Source: Stutzerimonas stutzeri (GTDB lineage Bacteria; Pseudomonadota; Gammaproteobacteria; Pseudomonadales; Pseudomonadaceae). Taken from it: 64,000 bases of DNA. The notes under the pieces were generated by a model. That model was given only the letters and a program-made list of their open reading frames with translations. It searched no databases and was not told the DNA's origin. Where the stretch lies: the NCBI GenBank assembly GCA_002339675.1, contig DDKB01000001.1, positions 124,001-188,000 on the forward strand, read 5' to 3'. Positions 23,878-32,944 of the stretch are shown piece by piece (positions within the stretch are counted from its first letter, which is position 1; each line of letters begins with the position of its first letter). Made by a program: the position numbers and the translations under genes.

Positions 23878-25479
23878 ATGCCCCTGACTTCCCTGTTTCG
23901 CATCGACCTGCGGCGGCTCATCGTGCTGCTGGCGATCCTCAGTGGGCTGGTCACGCTGAGCATCAGCTTCTACGCCAGCTATCAGGTGCAACGCCAGTCG
24001 CTGATGGACAACACGCTCGAGGCCAACCGGGCCTATGCGGTCAAGCTTGCCTCCAGCACCGAAACCTTCTTCGCCTCGGTGCAGCAACAACTGGCGTACA
24101 GTGCCACGCGCCTGGCCGGCCGGTTCGACGACCCGGACGCTCTGCAGGCCGAAGCCGACCGCCTGCGGCTGCAGACGGATAGCTTTAACAATACCGTCAT
24201 CACCGACGCCCACCGCGTCGCGCGTGCGACCTCACCGCGCTCGGTCAAGCTGGTCGGCCAGCGGCTGGACTCGCCCGGCGCGCAGGCAGCCGTCGAGGCG
24301 CGCAGACCGTTGGTCAGCAGCCCCTACATCTCGGCCATCGGCACCCTGGTGGTATCGATATCCCAGCCAATCGTCAGCCGCGACGGCACCTACCTTGGCT
24401 ACATCGGCGGGATCATCAACCTCAAGGAGCCGAACATCCTCAACAGCATGCTCGGCGAACACTACTACCACGACGGTTCCTACCTGTATGCCGTGGACCG
24501 CAGCAGGCGCCTGCTCTATCACCCGGACCCGGCGCGCCTGGGCGAAGTGGTAGGCGGCAACACAGTGATCGACCGAGTGCTGCGCGGCGAGTCCGGCAGC
24601 CAGCGGGTCGTCAACAGTCGCGGCCAGGACATGCTCGCCGGCTTCGCCCCGGTGCCCACCGCCGGCTGGGGCATCGTGGCCCAGCGCCCGACGGCCGCCA
24701 CCCTGCATCCGCTCGACAACCTGATGCTCGCGGTGCTGCGCCAGACGGCGCCGATGGCGCTGCTGACTTTCTTTGGCGTCTGGCTGCTGTCCGGCCTGAT
24801 CTCTCGGCCGCTGTGGCAGCTGGCCCACACCGCGAGCGAAATGGACGCACCGGACAGCCCGGAGCGCATCCAGCGCATCCGTTCCTGGTACTTCGAATCC
24901 GACCAGCTCAAGCGCGCCATGCAGCTGGGCGTCAACCTGATGCACCAGCGCATCGGCAAGCTAAACCTCGACGTCCAGACCGATCCGCTCACCGGCCTGC
25001 TCAATCGCCGCGGCCTTACCCAGGCCCTGGAGCGCCTCAACGCCGAGGGCCGTGCCTTCGCCGTGGTGGCCCTGGACATCGACCACTTCAAGCGGATCAA
25101 CGACAGCTTCGGCCATGACGTGGGCGACCAGGTCATCCGCCACGTCGCCGAGCTGATGACCAGCTGCTCGCGCGGCGCCGACACCCTGTGCCGCAGCGGC
25201 GGCGAGGAGTTCCTGATGCTGCTGCCCGATGCCGGGCTCGACGCTGCCTGGCGCGTGGCCGAGCGGTTGCGCCAGTGCGTCGAGCAGGAGCCGATCGTCG
25301 CCGTCGGCCACGTGACCATCTCGCTGGGCATCGCCGCGTGGCCGGGCCATTCGGAACGCATCGAGGAGGTGCTCAAGCTGGCCGACGCCGCGCTCTACCA
25401 GGCCAAGCAGCGCGGTCGCAACCGCTCGGAGATCGCGCCGCTCGGCCCGGACGCAGATACGAACGGCCACAGCGGCTGA
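23878..25479 (+). CDS. Membrane diguanylate cyclase with dCACHE sensor
   Basis: 533 residues. Helix 1 is near 13-33, a periplasmic dCACHE-like sensor near 40-285, helix 2 near 290-310, a short linker, and a GGDEF domain with active-site GGEEF at 441-445. It should make cyclic di-GMP from two GTP. The inhibitory I-site RxxD is intact at 432-435 (RGAD), exactly five residues before GGEEF. It is divergent from the KaiC-like gene and close to the exopolysaccharide operon, so it may promote polymer production, though no direct link is visible. Confidence 0.9.
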   Translation: MPLTSLFRIDLRRLIVLLAILSGLVTLSISFYASYQVQRQSLMDNTLEANRAYAVKLASSTETFFASVQQQLAYSATRLAGRFDDPDALQAEADRLRLQTDSFNNTVITDAHRVARATSPRSVKLVGQRLDSPGAQAAVEARRPLVSSPYISAIGTLVVSISQPIVSRDGTYLGYIGGIINLKEPNILNSMLGEHYYHDGSYLYAVDRSRRLLYHPDPARLGEVVGGNTVIDRVLRGESGSQRVVNSRGQDMLAGFAPVPTAGWGIVAQRPTAATLHPLDNLMLAVLRQTAPMALLTFFGVWLLSGLISRPLWQLAHTASEMDAPDSPERIQRIRSWYFESDQLKRAMQLGVNLMHQRIGKLNLDVQTDPLTGLLNRRGLTQALERLNAEGRAFAVVALDIDHFKRINDSFGHDVGDQVIRHVAELMTSCSRGADTLCRSGGEEFLMLLPDAGLDAAWRVAERLRQCVEQEPIVAVGHVTISLGIAAWPGHSERIEEVLKLADAALYQAKQRGRNRSEIAPLGPDADTNGHSG

Positions 25480-25585
25480 ACAGCCTGCCGCCCGGCGCCT
25501 GCCCTCAGCGGGGCGCCGAAAACCGGGCAAATAGCTGTATACTCGCGCGCCTTTTTCATGCGCGGTTTTCGAGGTTCAAAAGTCG

Positions 25586-26908
25586 ATGAGCAAAACGCCA
25601 ACAGTCGGGTTCGTCAGCCTGGGTTGTCCCAAGGCAACCGTTGACTCCGAACGCATCCTGACGCAGCTGCGCATGGAGGGGTACCAGATCGTGCCCACCT
25701 ATCAGGACGCTGACGTGGTGGTGGTCAATACCTGCGGTTTCATCGACAGCGCCAAGGCCGAATCGCTGGACGCGATCGGTGAAGCCATTGCCGAGAACGG
25801 CAAGGTCATCGTCACCGGCTGCATGGGCGTGGCCGAAGACAGTATCCGTAACGTGCACCCCAGCGTGCTGGCGGTCACCGGCCCGCAGCAGTACGAGCAG
25901 GTGGTCAACGCCGTGCATGAAGTGGTGCCGCCGAACATCGATCACGACCCCTTCGTCGACCTGGTGCCGCCGCAGGGCATCAAGCTCACGCCCCGGCATT
26001 ACGCCTACCTGAAGATCTCCGAGGGCTGCAACCACACCTGCAGCTTCTGCATCATCCCCTCCATGCGCGGCAAGCTGGTCAGCCGTCCGGTGGGCGATGT
26101 GCTCAGCGAAGCCGAGCGTCTGGTCAAAGCGGGCGTCAAGGAGATCCTGGTGATTTCCCAGGACACCAGCGCCTACGGCGTCGACATGAAGTACAAGACC
26201 GATTTCTGGAACGGCCAGCCGGTCAAGACCCGCATGCTGGAGCTTTGCCAGGCGCTGTCGAGCATGGGCGTGTGGGTGCGCCTGCATTACGTCTACCCCT
26301 ACCCGAACGTCGACGACGTGATTCCGTTGATGGCCGAAGGCAAGCTGCTGCCGTACCTGGACATCCCGTTCCAACACGCCAGCCCGAAAGTACTCAAGGC
26401 TATGAAACGCCCGGCCTTCGAAGACAAGACCCTGGCGCGCATCAAGAAGTGGCGCGAGATCTGCCCACAACTGACCATCCGTTCGACCTTCATCGTCGGC
26501 TTCCCCGGCGAGACCGAGGAGGATTTCCAGTACCTGCTCGACTGGCTCACCGAAGCCCAATTGGACCGTGTCGGTTGCTTCCAGTACTCCCCTGTCGAGG
26601 GCGCACCGGCCGAGGCACTGGACCTGGCGCCAGTACCGGATGACGTCAAGCAGGACCGCTGGGACCGCTTCATGGCCCATCAGCAGGCCATCAGCGCCGC
26701 GCGCCTGGAGCGCAAGATCGGCCAGGAAATCGAGGTACTGATCGACGAGGTCGACGAAGACGGCGCGATTGGTCGCTCCTACGCCGATGCGCCGGAAATC
26801 GACGGCATGGTCTACGTCGACAGCGCGCAGCCACTGCAGCCCGGCGACAAGGTCTGGGTCCGCGTGACCAATGCCGACGAATACGATCTCTGGGCCGAAG
26901 TGATCTGA
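25586..26908 (+). CDS. rimO: Ribosomal protein uS12 methylthiotransferase RimO
   Basis: 440 residues. A radical-SAM enzyme that methylthiolates Asp88 of ribosomal protein S12. N-terminal MTTase domain (VGFVSLGCPKATVDSE, VVNTCGFIDSA, VTGCMGV) with three cluster-binding Cys, then the radical-SAM Cx3CxxC as CNHTCSFC, and a C-terminal TRAM domain (IGQEIEVLIDEVDEDGAIGRSY). Length equals that of the family. The -10-like TATACT at 25538-25543 may belong to its promoter. It is a single-gene unit ended by a clear terminator. Confidence 0.96.
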   Translation: MSKTPTVGFVSLGCPKATVDSERILTQLRMEGYQIVPTYQDADVVVVNTCGFIDSAKAESLDAIGEAIAENGKVIVTGCMGVAEDSIRNVHPSVLAVTGPQQYEQVVNAVHEVVPPNIDHDPFVDLVPPQGIKLTPRHYAYLKISEGCNHTCSFCIIPSMRGKLVSRPVGDVLSEAERLVKAGVKEILVISQDTSAYGVDMKYKTDFWNGQPVKTRMLELCQALSSMGVWVRLHYVYPYPNVDDVIPLMAEGKLLPYLDIPFQHASPKVLKAMKRPAFEDKTLARIKKWREICPQLTIRSTFIVGFPGETEEDFQYLLDWLTEAQLDRVGCFQYSPVEGAPAEALDLAPVPDDVKQDRWDRFMAHQQAISAARLERKIGQEIEVLIDEVDEDGAIGRSYADAPEIDGMVYVDSAQPLQPGDKVWVRVTNADEYDLWAEVI

Positions 26909-26921
26909 GTCGTCCCACCTG

Positions 26922-26948
26922 AAAAGCCCCGTGTCCACGGGGCTTTTT
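26922..26948 (+). terminator. Rho-independent terminator of rimO
   Basis: AAAAGCCCCGTG/ACGGGGCTTTTT stem-loop with a T tract, starting 13 bases after the rimO stop. Confidence 0.9.
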
Positions 26949-27089
26949 CGTATCCAGCGAACGCCGAACCGCTCCGCCTGACCGTGGCTGGCGCTAGCTG
27001 CCACCGTCCCGCGGACTGATCCGGTGATAGCGATGGGCTTGCATCAAGATGAGGCATTTGTCGATGTGGTCAGGTTTGTTCTGGGGCAA

Positions 27090-27161
27090 GCCAGCCTGGT
27101 GGGGGCTGGCCGACACCGGAAAGTACTCAGATGAACGACCTATAGCCTTGTTTAATAACAA
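27090..27161 (+). promoter_or_regulatory. Two inverted repeats upstream of the sigma54 promoter
   Basis: GCCAGCC-N7-GGCTGGC (27090-27110) and TTGTT-TAAT-AACAA (27148-27161) lie about 110-130 and 58-71 bases before the predicted start of the Tsx-like gene's transcript. Either could be an activator or repressor site; neither matches a binding site I can name with confidence. The remaining spacer between rimO and this region shows nothing else. Confidence 0.35.
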
Positions 27162-27192
27162 ATAAGCCGGACATATCGGGGCAGGATCGAGT

Positions 27193-27208
27193 TGGCTCAA
27201 GACTTGCT
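27193..27208 (+). promoter_or_regulatory. Sigma54 (-24/-12) promoter of the Tsx-like gene
   Basis: TGGCTCAAGACTTGCT fits TGGCACG-N4-TTGCW, with GG and GC separated by exactly one turn. Transcription would start near 27219, 51 bases before the ATG. Confidence 0.7.
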
Positions 27209-27269
27209 TTCTCAGCCACACCTGACCGTTCGGCCAAGAAATAACACACATAACGCAACAGGAGCTCCC

Positions 27270-28076
27270 ATGAAAGCCACACTCACCCCTGCCGCGGTCG
27301 CCGCTGGCATGTTGCTCGCCGGCCAGGCGATCGCCTCCCCCATGCTCTGGCAGGACAACAGCCTGACCTATCTGTATGGCAACGATTTCAAGGTCGATCC
27401 CGATACCCAGCATACGCTGACCTTCGAACATGCCAGCGGCTGGACCTACGGGGACGTGTTCCTGTTCGTCGATTACAAGTGGAACGAAAGCCAGGACGAC
27501 AGCGACGCCGCGCGCACTTACTACGGCGAGTTCAGTCCGCGCCTGTCGCTGGGCAAGACGACCGGTGCCGATCTCTCGTTCGGCCCGATCAAGGATGTGC
27601 TGGTGGCGTTTACCTACGAGCGCGGCGAAGACGAAGTGCAGAACTACCTGCTCGGCCCCGCCGTGGACCTCGCTGTGCCGGGATTCGACCGCCTCGCGAT
27701 CAACACCTACTACCGCAAGCCCGACGGCATTCGCAACAAGGCATCCGGCCAGTGGCAGATCACGCCGACCTGGGCCATCACCGTTCCGGTGGGCCGCTCG
27801 GACATTCTCTTCGACGGCTTTATCGACTGGGTCGTCAATGACGCTGGTAACGAAGATGCCGACGACTTCCAATCGAAGAACCTGCACATCAACCCGCAGG
27901 TGAAGTACGACCTGGGCAAAGCGCTCTACCAGAAAGCCGGACAGCTGTATGTCGGTATCGAGTACGACTACTGGTCGAACAAGTACGGCATCAAGGATGG
28001 TGGCTACGTCAGCAAGAACTTCGTCGGTTCGACCGACCAGAGCGCCTGGAACGCAATCGTCAAGGTGCATTTCTAA
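27270..28076 (+). CDS. Tsx-like nucleoside-specific outer-membrane channel
   Basis: 268 residues from the ATG at 27270 (CAGGAG upstream), with signal peptide MKATLTPAAVAAGMLLAGQAIA. The mature chain is a beta-barrel: alternating aromatic strands (HTLTFEHASGWTYGDVFLFVDYKW) and a C-terminal ...AIVKVHF ending in Phe, the outer-membrane assembly signal. The DVFLFVD and YGEFSPRLSL segments resemble Tsx/OmpK porins, which admit nucleosides. Its sigma54 promoter matches those of the ABC importer genes downstream, supporting joint use in nucleoside uptake. Confidence 0.8.
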   Translation: MKATLTPAAVAAGMLLAGQAIASPMLWQDNSLTYLYGNDFKVDPDTQHTLTFEHASGWTYGDVFLFVDYKWNESQDDSDAARTYYGEFSPRLSLGKTTGADLSFGPIKDVLVAFTYERGEDEVQNYLLGPAVDLAVPGFDRLAINTYYRKPDGIRNKASGQWQITPTWAITVPVGRSDILFDGFIDWVVNDAGNEDADDFQSKNLHINPQVKYDLGKALYQKAGQLYVGIEYDYWSNKYGIKDGGYVSKNFVGSTDQSAWNAIVKVHF

Positions 28077-28280
28077 GGCGCCACGGCGTGCTCCCTGCCG
28101 AGGCCCGCGCTTCGGCAGCAGCGCCGGCGGCGTCGCGGATGCTGCCGGCTCTCCCGACACGGCCCTCAGGCGGTTGCCGTCAAACGCTCGAGCGAGGCGG
28201 TCGCTCCCGTCAGCGCGAGCCTGGGCTACCATCCAACAAGCGCATCGGGCCTGATGCCGCCGACACAGGGAAAGGACCTT

Positions 28281-28946
28281 ATGACGACCTCTGACGCGAC
28301 GCTTCCGCAAAGCGCTACCGACAACAAACGCACCGGCAGGATTCGCCAGAAGAACGAGGAGCTGATCCTGTCAGCCGCGGCGGAAGAATTCGCCCGACAT
28401 GGCTTCAAGGGCACCAGCATGAATGCCATCGCCCTGCGCGCCGGCCTGCCCAAAGCCAACCTGCACTATTACTTCACCAACAAGCTGGGCCTGTACGTCG
28501 AGGTCATGCGGCACATCCTCGAGTTATGGGACAACGCCTTCGACCACCTCACGGTCGACGACGACCCCGCCAGCGCACTGGCCGGCTACATCCGTACCAA
28601 GATGGCGTTTTCGCGCCGCCAGCCGCAGGCCTCGAAGATTTTCGCCATGGAGATCATCAGCGGCTGCGAATGCCTGTCGGCTCACTTCAACGATGACTAT
28701 CGCGAGTGGTTCAGGGGCCGCGCCGCGGTGCTTCAGGCCTGGAGCGATGCGGGCAAGATGGACCCGGTCGATCCCATGCACCTGATCTTCCTGATCTGGA
28801 GCAGTACGCAACACTACGCAGATTTTTCCGATCAGATCCGCCGCATCACCGGGCGGAGCCGGCTCAGCCGGGATGACTATGAGCGCGGTACCGAGACGCT
28901 GATCCATATCGTCCTTAAGGGTTGTGGGCTGACCCCGCCGAGCTGA
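28281..28946 (+). CDS. TetR-family regulator, RutR-like
   Basis: 221 residues. The N-terminal helix-turn-helix (ILSAAAEEFARHGFKGTSMNAIALRAGLPKANLHYYFTNKLGLY) is TetR-type. The ligand domain matches E. coli RutR in PQASKIFAMEIISG and DPMHLIFLIWSSTQHYADFSDQIRRITG. RutR senses uracil/thymine and controls pyrimidine and purine metabolism. The ATG at 28281 follows AAAGGA; nine extra codons upstream are possible. It sits between the porin and the ABC importer and probably regulates one or both in response to a nucleobase. Confidence 0.85.
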   Translation: MTTSDATLPQSATDNKRTGRIRQKNEELILSAAAEEFARHGFKGTSMNAIALRAGLPKANLHYYFTNKLGLYVEVMRHILELWDNAFDHLTVDDDPASALAGYIRTKMAFSRRQPQASKIFAMEIISGCECLSAHFNDDYREWFRGRAAVLQAWSDAGKMDPVDPMHLIFLIWSSTQHYADFSDQIRRITGRSRLSRDDYERGTETLIHIVLKGCGLTPPS

Positions 28947-29172
28947 CGCACTGCGCCGTCGTTCAGGTCGTGAGGTACAGCAAGCGCAGCGGCTGTCACC
29001 AGGCCCGCCGGCCTTCTCCCTGTCTTGACTATCCGCACCACCGCTGGCTGCGCCAATCTGGTCATGCTCGCCCGCCTCACGCACCACCACGAGGCAAACA
29101 AGCACAGCGACCGCGGCGGGCCCGGTACTGCGCGCTGCGGCAGCACCGCATGCCAGATAAATCCTGACTAAC

Positions 29173-29188
29173 TGGCCAGCTTTTTGCT
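29173..29188 (+). promoter_or_regulatory. Sigma54 promoter of the ABC importer operon
   Basis: TGGCCAGCTTTTTGCT is a perfect -24/-12 layout (TGGC, TTGCT). Predicted start near 29199, 27 bases before the ATPase ATG. The 12-base string CAGCTTTTTGC recurs in the promoter at 34727-34742. Confidence 0.8.
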
Positions 29189-29225
29189 TTGGCGACTGCA
29201 CTAACTTTTCTGCGGATCGCCATTC

Positions 29226-30773
29226 ATGCCCACGCCCATCCCGCCACCGCGCCTGACCCTGCGCGGTATCACCAAGCAATACCCCGGCACCCTCGCCAAT
29301 GACCGGGTCTCGCTGAGCATTCACGCCGGCGAAATCCACGCCCTGCTCGGTGAAAACGGAGCCGGCAAGAGCACGCTGATGAAGATCATCTACGGCGTGA
29401 CGCAGCCCGACGCGGGCGAGATCGTCTGGGAAGGCGAACCGCTGACCATGCGCGACCCGGCGCAGGCGCGTGAACGGGGCATCGGCATGGTGTTCCAGCA
29501 CTTCTCCTTGTTCGAAACGCTCAGCGTCGCGGAAAACATCGCCTTGGCGCTGGGTGCCGCCGCGGGTACGCCGAAGCAGCTGGAGCCGAAGATCCGTGAG
29601 GTGTCGCAGCGCTACGGCATGCCACTGGAGCCGCAGCGGCTGGTACACAGCCTGTCGATCGGCGAGCGGCAGCGGGTAGAGATCGTTCGCTGCCTGATGC
29701 AGGACATCAAGCTGTTGATCCTCGATGAGCCAACCTCGGTGCTCACCCCACAGGAAGCCGACGACCTGTTCGTCGTGCTCAGGCGACTCGCCGCCGAGGG
29801 CTGCAGCATCCTGTTCATCAGCCACAAGCTGGGCGAAGTGCGCGCACTCTGCGAGAGCGCCACCGTGCTGCGCCACGGCCGTGTCTCCGGTGACTGCGTA
29901 CCGGCCGAGTGCTCGGACCTCGACCTGGCGAAGCTGATGGTTGGCGAGGCCGAGGGACTGGAAGCCGAGTACCCGAAAGTGACAGGCGGCGCGCCCTTCC
30001 TCCGGATTGCCGGGCTGTCATGGCGCAACGCCGACCCTTTCGGTGTTTCCCTCGACGCACTGGAGCTGGAAGTGCGCGCTGGCGAGATCGTCGGCATCGC
30101 CGGGGTCGCCGGCAACGGCCAGGACGAACTACTCGCGTTGCTCAGCGGTGAGCAACCGCTGGCGCGTGAACAGGCCGAGCGCATCCGCTTTCTCGATGCC
30201 GCCGTTGGTCACCTGCGACCCGATGCGCGGCGTGCCCGCGGCATGGCCTTCGTTCCGGCCGAGCGCCTTGGCCACGGCGCGGTGCCGGACATGAGCCTGG
30301 CCGACAACGGCCTGCTGACGGCTTTTCAGCGTGACGGGTTGGTGCGCGGCGGGCTGATCCGCCAGGGCCAGGTGCTGGGCTTTGCCAAACGCATCATCGA
30401 GCAGTTCGCGGTCAAGACGCCGAGCGCGCAAACCGCGGCGCGCAGTCTCTCCGGCGGCAATCTGCAGAAATTCATCCTTGGCCGGGAAATTCTGCAGCAG
30501 CCGAAACTCCTGATCGCCGCGCATCCGACCTGGGGCGTGGACGTCGGCGCCGCGGCGGCAATTCACCGCGCGCTGATCGCGCTGCGCGATGCCGGCGCGG
30601 CGATCCTGGTGCTTTCCGAAGATCTGGAAGAGCTGTTCCAGATCAGCGACCGCCTCGGGGCGCTGAGCCACGGCCGGCTATCTCCGCTGCGCGCGACCAC
30701 AGAAACCAGCACCACCGACGTCGGCCGCTGGATGGCCGGCCAGTTCGATCCCATCACGTCCTCCGCCGCCTGA
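29226..30773 (+). CDS. ABC importer ATPase, nucleoside (YufO/BMP-type)
   Basis: 515 residues with two fused ABC domains. Domain 1 is complete: Walker A GENGAGKST (42-50), signature LSIGERQ (143-149), Walker B LLILDEPT and H-loop His200. Domain 2 is degenerate in the way usual for the sugar/nucleoside (RbsA/YufO) class: GVAGNGQD (293-300) without the Walker Lys, LSGGN and AAHPTWGVD in place of DEP. It energises uptake with the two permeases that follow 10 and 13 bases apart. Confidence 0.92.
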   Translation: MPTPIPPPRLTLRGITKQYPGTLANDRVSLSIHAGEIHALLGENGAGKSTLMKIIYGVTQPDAGEIVWEGEPLTMRDPAQARERGIGMVFQHFSLFETLSVAENIALALGAAAGTPKQLEPKIREVSQRYGMPLEPQRLVHSLSIGERQRVEIVRCLMQDIKLLILDEPTSVLTPQEADDLFVVLRRLAAEGCSILFISHKLGEVRALCESATVLRHGRVSGDCVPAECSDLDLAKLMVGEAEGLEAEYPKVTGGAPFLRIAGLSWRNADPFGVSLDALELEVRAGEIVGIAGVAGNGQDELLALLSGEQPLAREQAERIRFLDAAVGHLRPDARRARGMAFVPAERLGHGAVPDMSLADNGLLTAFQRDGLVRGGLIRQGQVLGFAKRIIEQFAVKTPSAQTAARSLSGGNLQKFILGREILQQPKLLIAAHPTWGVDVGAAAAIHRALIALRDAGAAILVLSEDLEELFQISDRLGALSHGRLSPLRATTETSTTDVGRWMAGQFDPITSSAA

Positions 30774-30783
30774 GAGTTCCGAC

Positions 30784-31914
30784 ATGTTGTTTACCCTCGA
30801 ACCACGTGGCCACGAGTCGCGCCCGATGCTTTGGCTCTCGCCACTGCTGGCCGCGCTGTTGACCCTGATCAGCGGCGCCCTGTTGTTTGCCGCACTCGGA
30901 CATCCGCCCCTGGAAACCCTGCGTGTCCTGCTGATCGACCCGGTGAGCGACCTCTACGGCGTGTCCGAACTGCTGGTCAAGGCGTTGCCGATTCTGCTCT
31001 GCGCGCTGGGTCTGGCGGTGGTTTACAACGCGCGTATCTGGAACATCGGTGCCGAAGGCCAGTTGTTGATCGGCGCGTTGGCCGGTAGCGCCCTGGCGGT
31101 ACACATCATTGACTGGGACTCGCGCTGGGCGCTGGTGCTGACACTGGTGGTCGGTACCCTCGGCGGCGCGGCCTGGGCCGGCGTCTGCGCCTGGCTGCGC
31201 ACGCAATTCAACGCCAACGAAATCCTCACCAGCATCATGCTCAATTACATCGCGCTGAACCTCTTGCTGTTCGCCGTGCACGGTCCGCTGAAAGACCCGG
31301 ACGGCTTCAACTTCCCGGAGTCGGCGATGTTCGGCGACGCCACGCGGCTACCGCCGGTGTTCGACGATCTGCGCCTGCATGTCGGCCTGTACTTTACCCT
31401 GCTGGCCCTGGTGGTCGTCTGGGTGCTGCTGCAGAAGAGCTTTCTTGGCTTCCAGATCAAGGTGCTGGGGCTCGACAAGCGCGCCGCCGGCTTTGTCGGC
31501 TTCCGCGAGAAGCGCCTGATCTGGGTCGCGCTCCTGATCAGCGGGGGCCTGGCCGGACTGGCTGGTGTGGCGGAGGTGACCGGGCCGATCGGCCAGCTGG
31601 TTCCGCAGATCTCCCCCGGCTATGGCTACGCGGCGATCACGGTGGCCTTTCTTGGCCGCTTGAATCCGATCGGTATCGTTTTCGCCGCGCTGTTGATGGC
31701 GCTGCTCTATGTCGGTGGCGAGAACGCCCAGCTGGCGGCCAACCTGCCGCAGTCGATCACCCAGTTGTTCCAGGGCATGGTGCTGTTCTTCCTGCTGGCG
31801 TGCGACGTGCTGATCCACTACCGGCCGCGACTGAGGCGATCGCGCGCCAGCACGCACGGCGCCGGCGATGTGCCGCAGAGTTCACCCGCCGCCGCCCTCA
31901 AGCCTGAAGTCTGA
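30784..31914 (+). CDS. ABC importer permease 1 (YufP-like)
   Basis: 376 residues, about 9-10 helices, BPD_transp_2 (branched-chain amino acid/ribose) family. The segments LPILLCALGLAVVYNARIWNIGAEGQLLIGA, NANEILTSIMLNYIALNL and GYGYAAITVAFLGRLNPIG are characteristic of the nucleoside/BMP-linked permeases. It pairs with the next permease to form the membrane channel. It is preceded at 10 bases by the ATPase gene. Confidence 0.92.
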   Translation: MLFTLEPRGHESRPMLWLSPLLAALLTLISGALLFAALGHPPLETLRVLLIDPVSDLYGVSELLVKALPILLCALGLAVVYNARIWNIGAEGQLLIGALAGSALAVHIIDWDSRWALVLTLVVGTLGGAAWAGVCAWLRTQFNANEILTSIMLNYIALNLLLFAVHGPLKDPDGFNFPESAMFGDATRLPPVFDDLRLHVGLYFTLLALVVVWVLLQKSFLGFQIKVLGLDKRAAGFVGFREKRLIWVALLISGGLAGLAGVAEVTGPIGQLVPQISPGYGYAAITVAFLGRLNPIGIVFAALLMALLYVGGENAQLAANLPQSITQLFQGMVLFFLLACDVLIHYRPRLRRSRASTHGAGDVPQSSPAAALKPEV

Positions 31915-31927
31915 GACTGGAGCCATC

Positions 31928-32854
31928 ATGGATATCGATCTGCTCACCAATATTTTCTACGCCATGGTCCGCACCGGCACCCCGCTGCTGCTGGTCGCGC
32001 TCGGCGAGCTGGTCTGCGAGAAGACCGGCGTACTCAACCTTGGTCAGGAAGGGATGATGCTGTTTGGCGCGGTGGCCGGGTTCATCGCCGCCTTCGCCAC
32101 CGGCAATCTCTGGCTCGGCGTGCTCTTCGCCTGCCTGGGCGGGATGTTGCTGTCCCAGCTGTTCGCGCTGGTGGCGCTGGGCTTCAACGCCAATCAGGTG
32201 GCCACCGGCCTGGCGCTGACCATCTTCGGTGTCGGCCTGTCGTCCTTCATTGGCGCCGGCTGGGTTGGCAAACCGCTGGCCGGGTTCGAGCCGGTGGCAA
32301 TCCCGCTGCTGAGCGAGATCCCGTTGATCGGCCGCATGCTGTTCGCCCAGGATCTGCTCGTCTACCTGTCGTTCGCCCTCTTCGCCCTGGTCGCCTGGGT
32401 GCTGCTCAAGAGCCGCGTCGGGCTGATCATCCAGGCGGTCGGCGAAAACCCCAACGCTGCCAGCGCCATGGGCCTGCCGGTCCTCCGCGTGCGGACCTTG
32501 GCGGTGCTGTTCGGCGGCGCCATGGCCGGGCTCGCCGGCGGCTACCTGTCGCTGGCCTACACACCGATGTGGGCCGAGAACATGACAGCGGGCCGTGGTT
32601 GGATCGCGCTGGCCCTCGTCGTGTTCGCCAGCTGGCGCGTTGGGCGTGTGCTGCTTGGTGCTTACCTGTTCGGCCTCGCCAGCATCTTGCATCTGGTGGC
32701 GCAGGGCATCGGCCTGGCGATACCCGGCAACCTGCTGGCGATGCTGCCGTACGTGGCCACCATTGTGGTGCTGGTGCTCCTGTCCCGCGACGCCCTGCGC
32801 ACCCGCCTGTATGCCCCGGTCTCACTTGGCCAGCCGTGGAAGGCAGGGCATTGA
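31928..32854 (+). CDS. ABC importer permease 2 (YufQ-like)
   Basis: 308 residues from the ATG at 31928; the open frame to 31868 overlaps permease 1 and lacks a site. About 9 helices. TGVLNLGQEGMMLFGAVAGFIAAF, NANQVATGLALTIFG and TAGRGWIALALVVFASWRVGRVLLGAYLFG are typical of the second permease of nucleoside importers. Last gene of the operon; a long palindrome follows it. Confidence 0.92.
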   Translation: MDIDLLTNIFYAMVRTGTPLLLVALGELVCEKTGVLNLGQEGMMLFGAVAGFIAAFATGNLWLGVLFACLGGMLLSQLFALVALGFNANQVATGLALTIFGVGLSSFIGAGWVGKPLAGFEPVAIPLLSEIPLIGRMLFAQDLLVYLSFALFALVAWVLLKSRVGLIIQAVGENPNAASAMGLPVLRVRTLAVLFGGAMAGLAGGYLSLAYTPMWAENMTAGRGWIALALVVFASWRVGRVLLGAYLFGLASILHLVAQGIGLAIPGNLLAMLPYVATIVVLVLLSRDALRTRLYAPVSLGQPWKAGH

Positions 32855-32868
32855 TCACAAGCTACTGC

Positions 32869-32920
32869 TGAAGCCCACCCTACCGGTCGGAATCGGAGCG
32901 GTTTCGTGGGGTGGGCTTCA
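32869..32920. repeat. Long palindrome between convergent genes (REP-like / bidirectional terminator)
   Basis: TGAAGCCCACCC (32869-32880) and GGGTGGGCTTCA (32909-32920) are perfect 12-bp arms around a 28-base loop, midway between the convergent permease and deoxyribosyltransferase genes. The GGTGGGCTTCAGCCCACC type of element is frequent in pseudomonad genomes. It may end transcription from both sides. Confidence 0.6.
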
Positions 32921-32944
32921 GCCGCCGGTGTTTAACGACCGTGA

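Noticed and set aside
25556..27004. 482-codon minus-strand open frame
   Set aside because: Antisense to rimO and covers its terminator.
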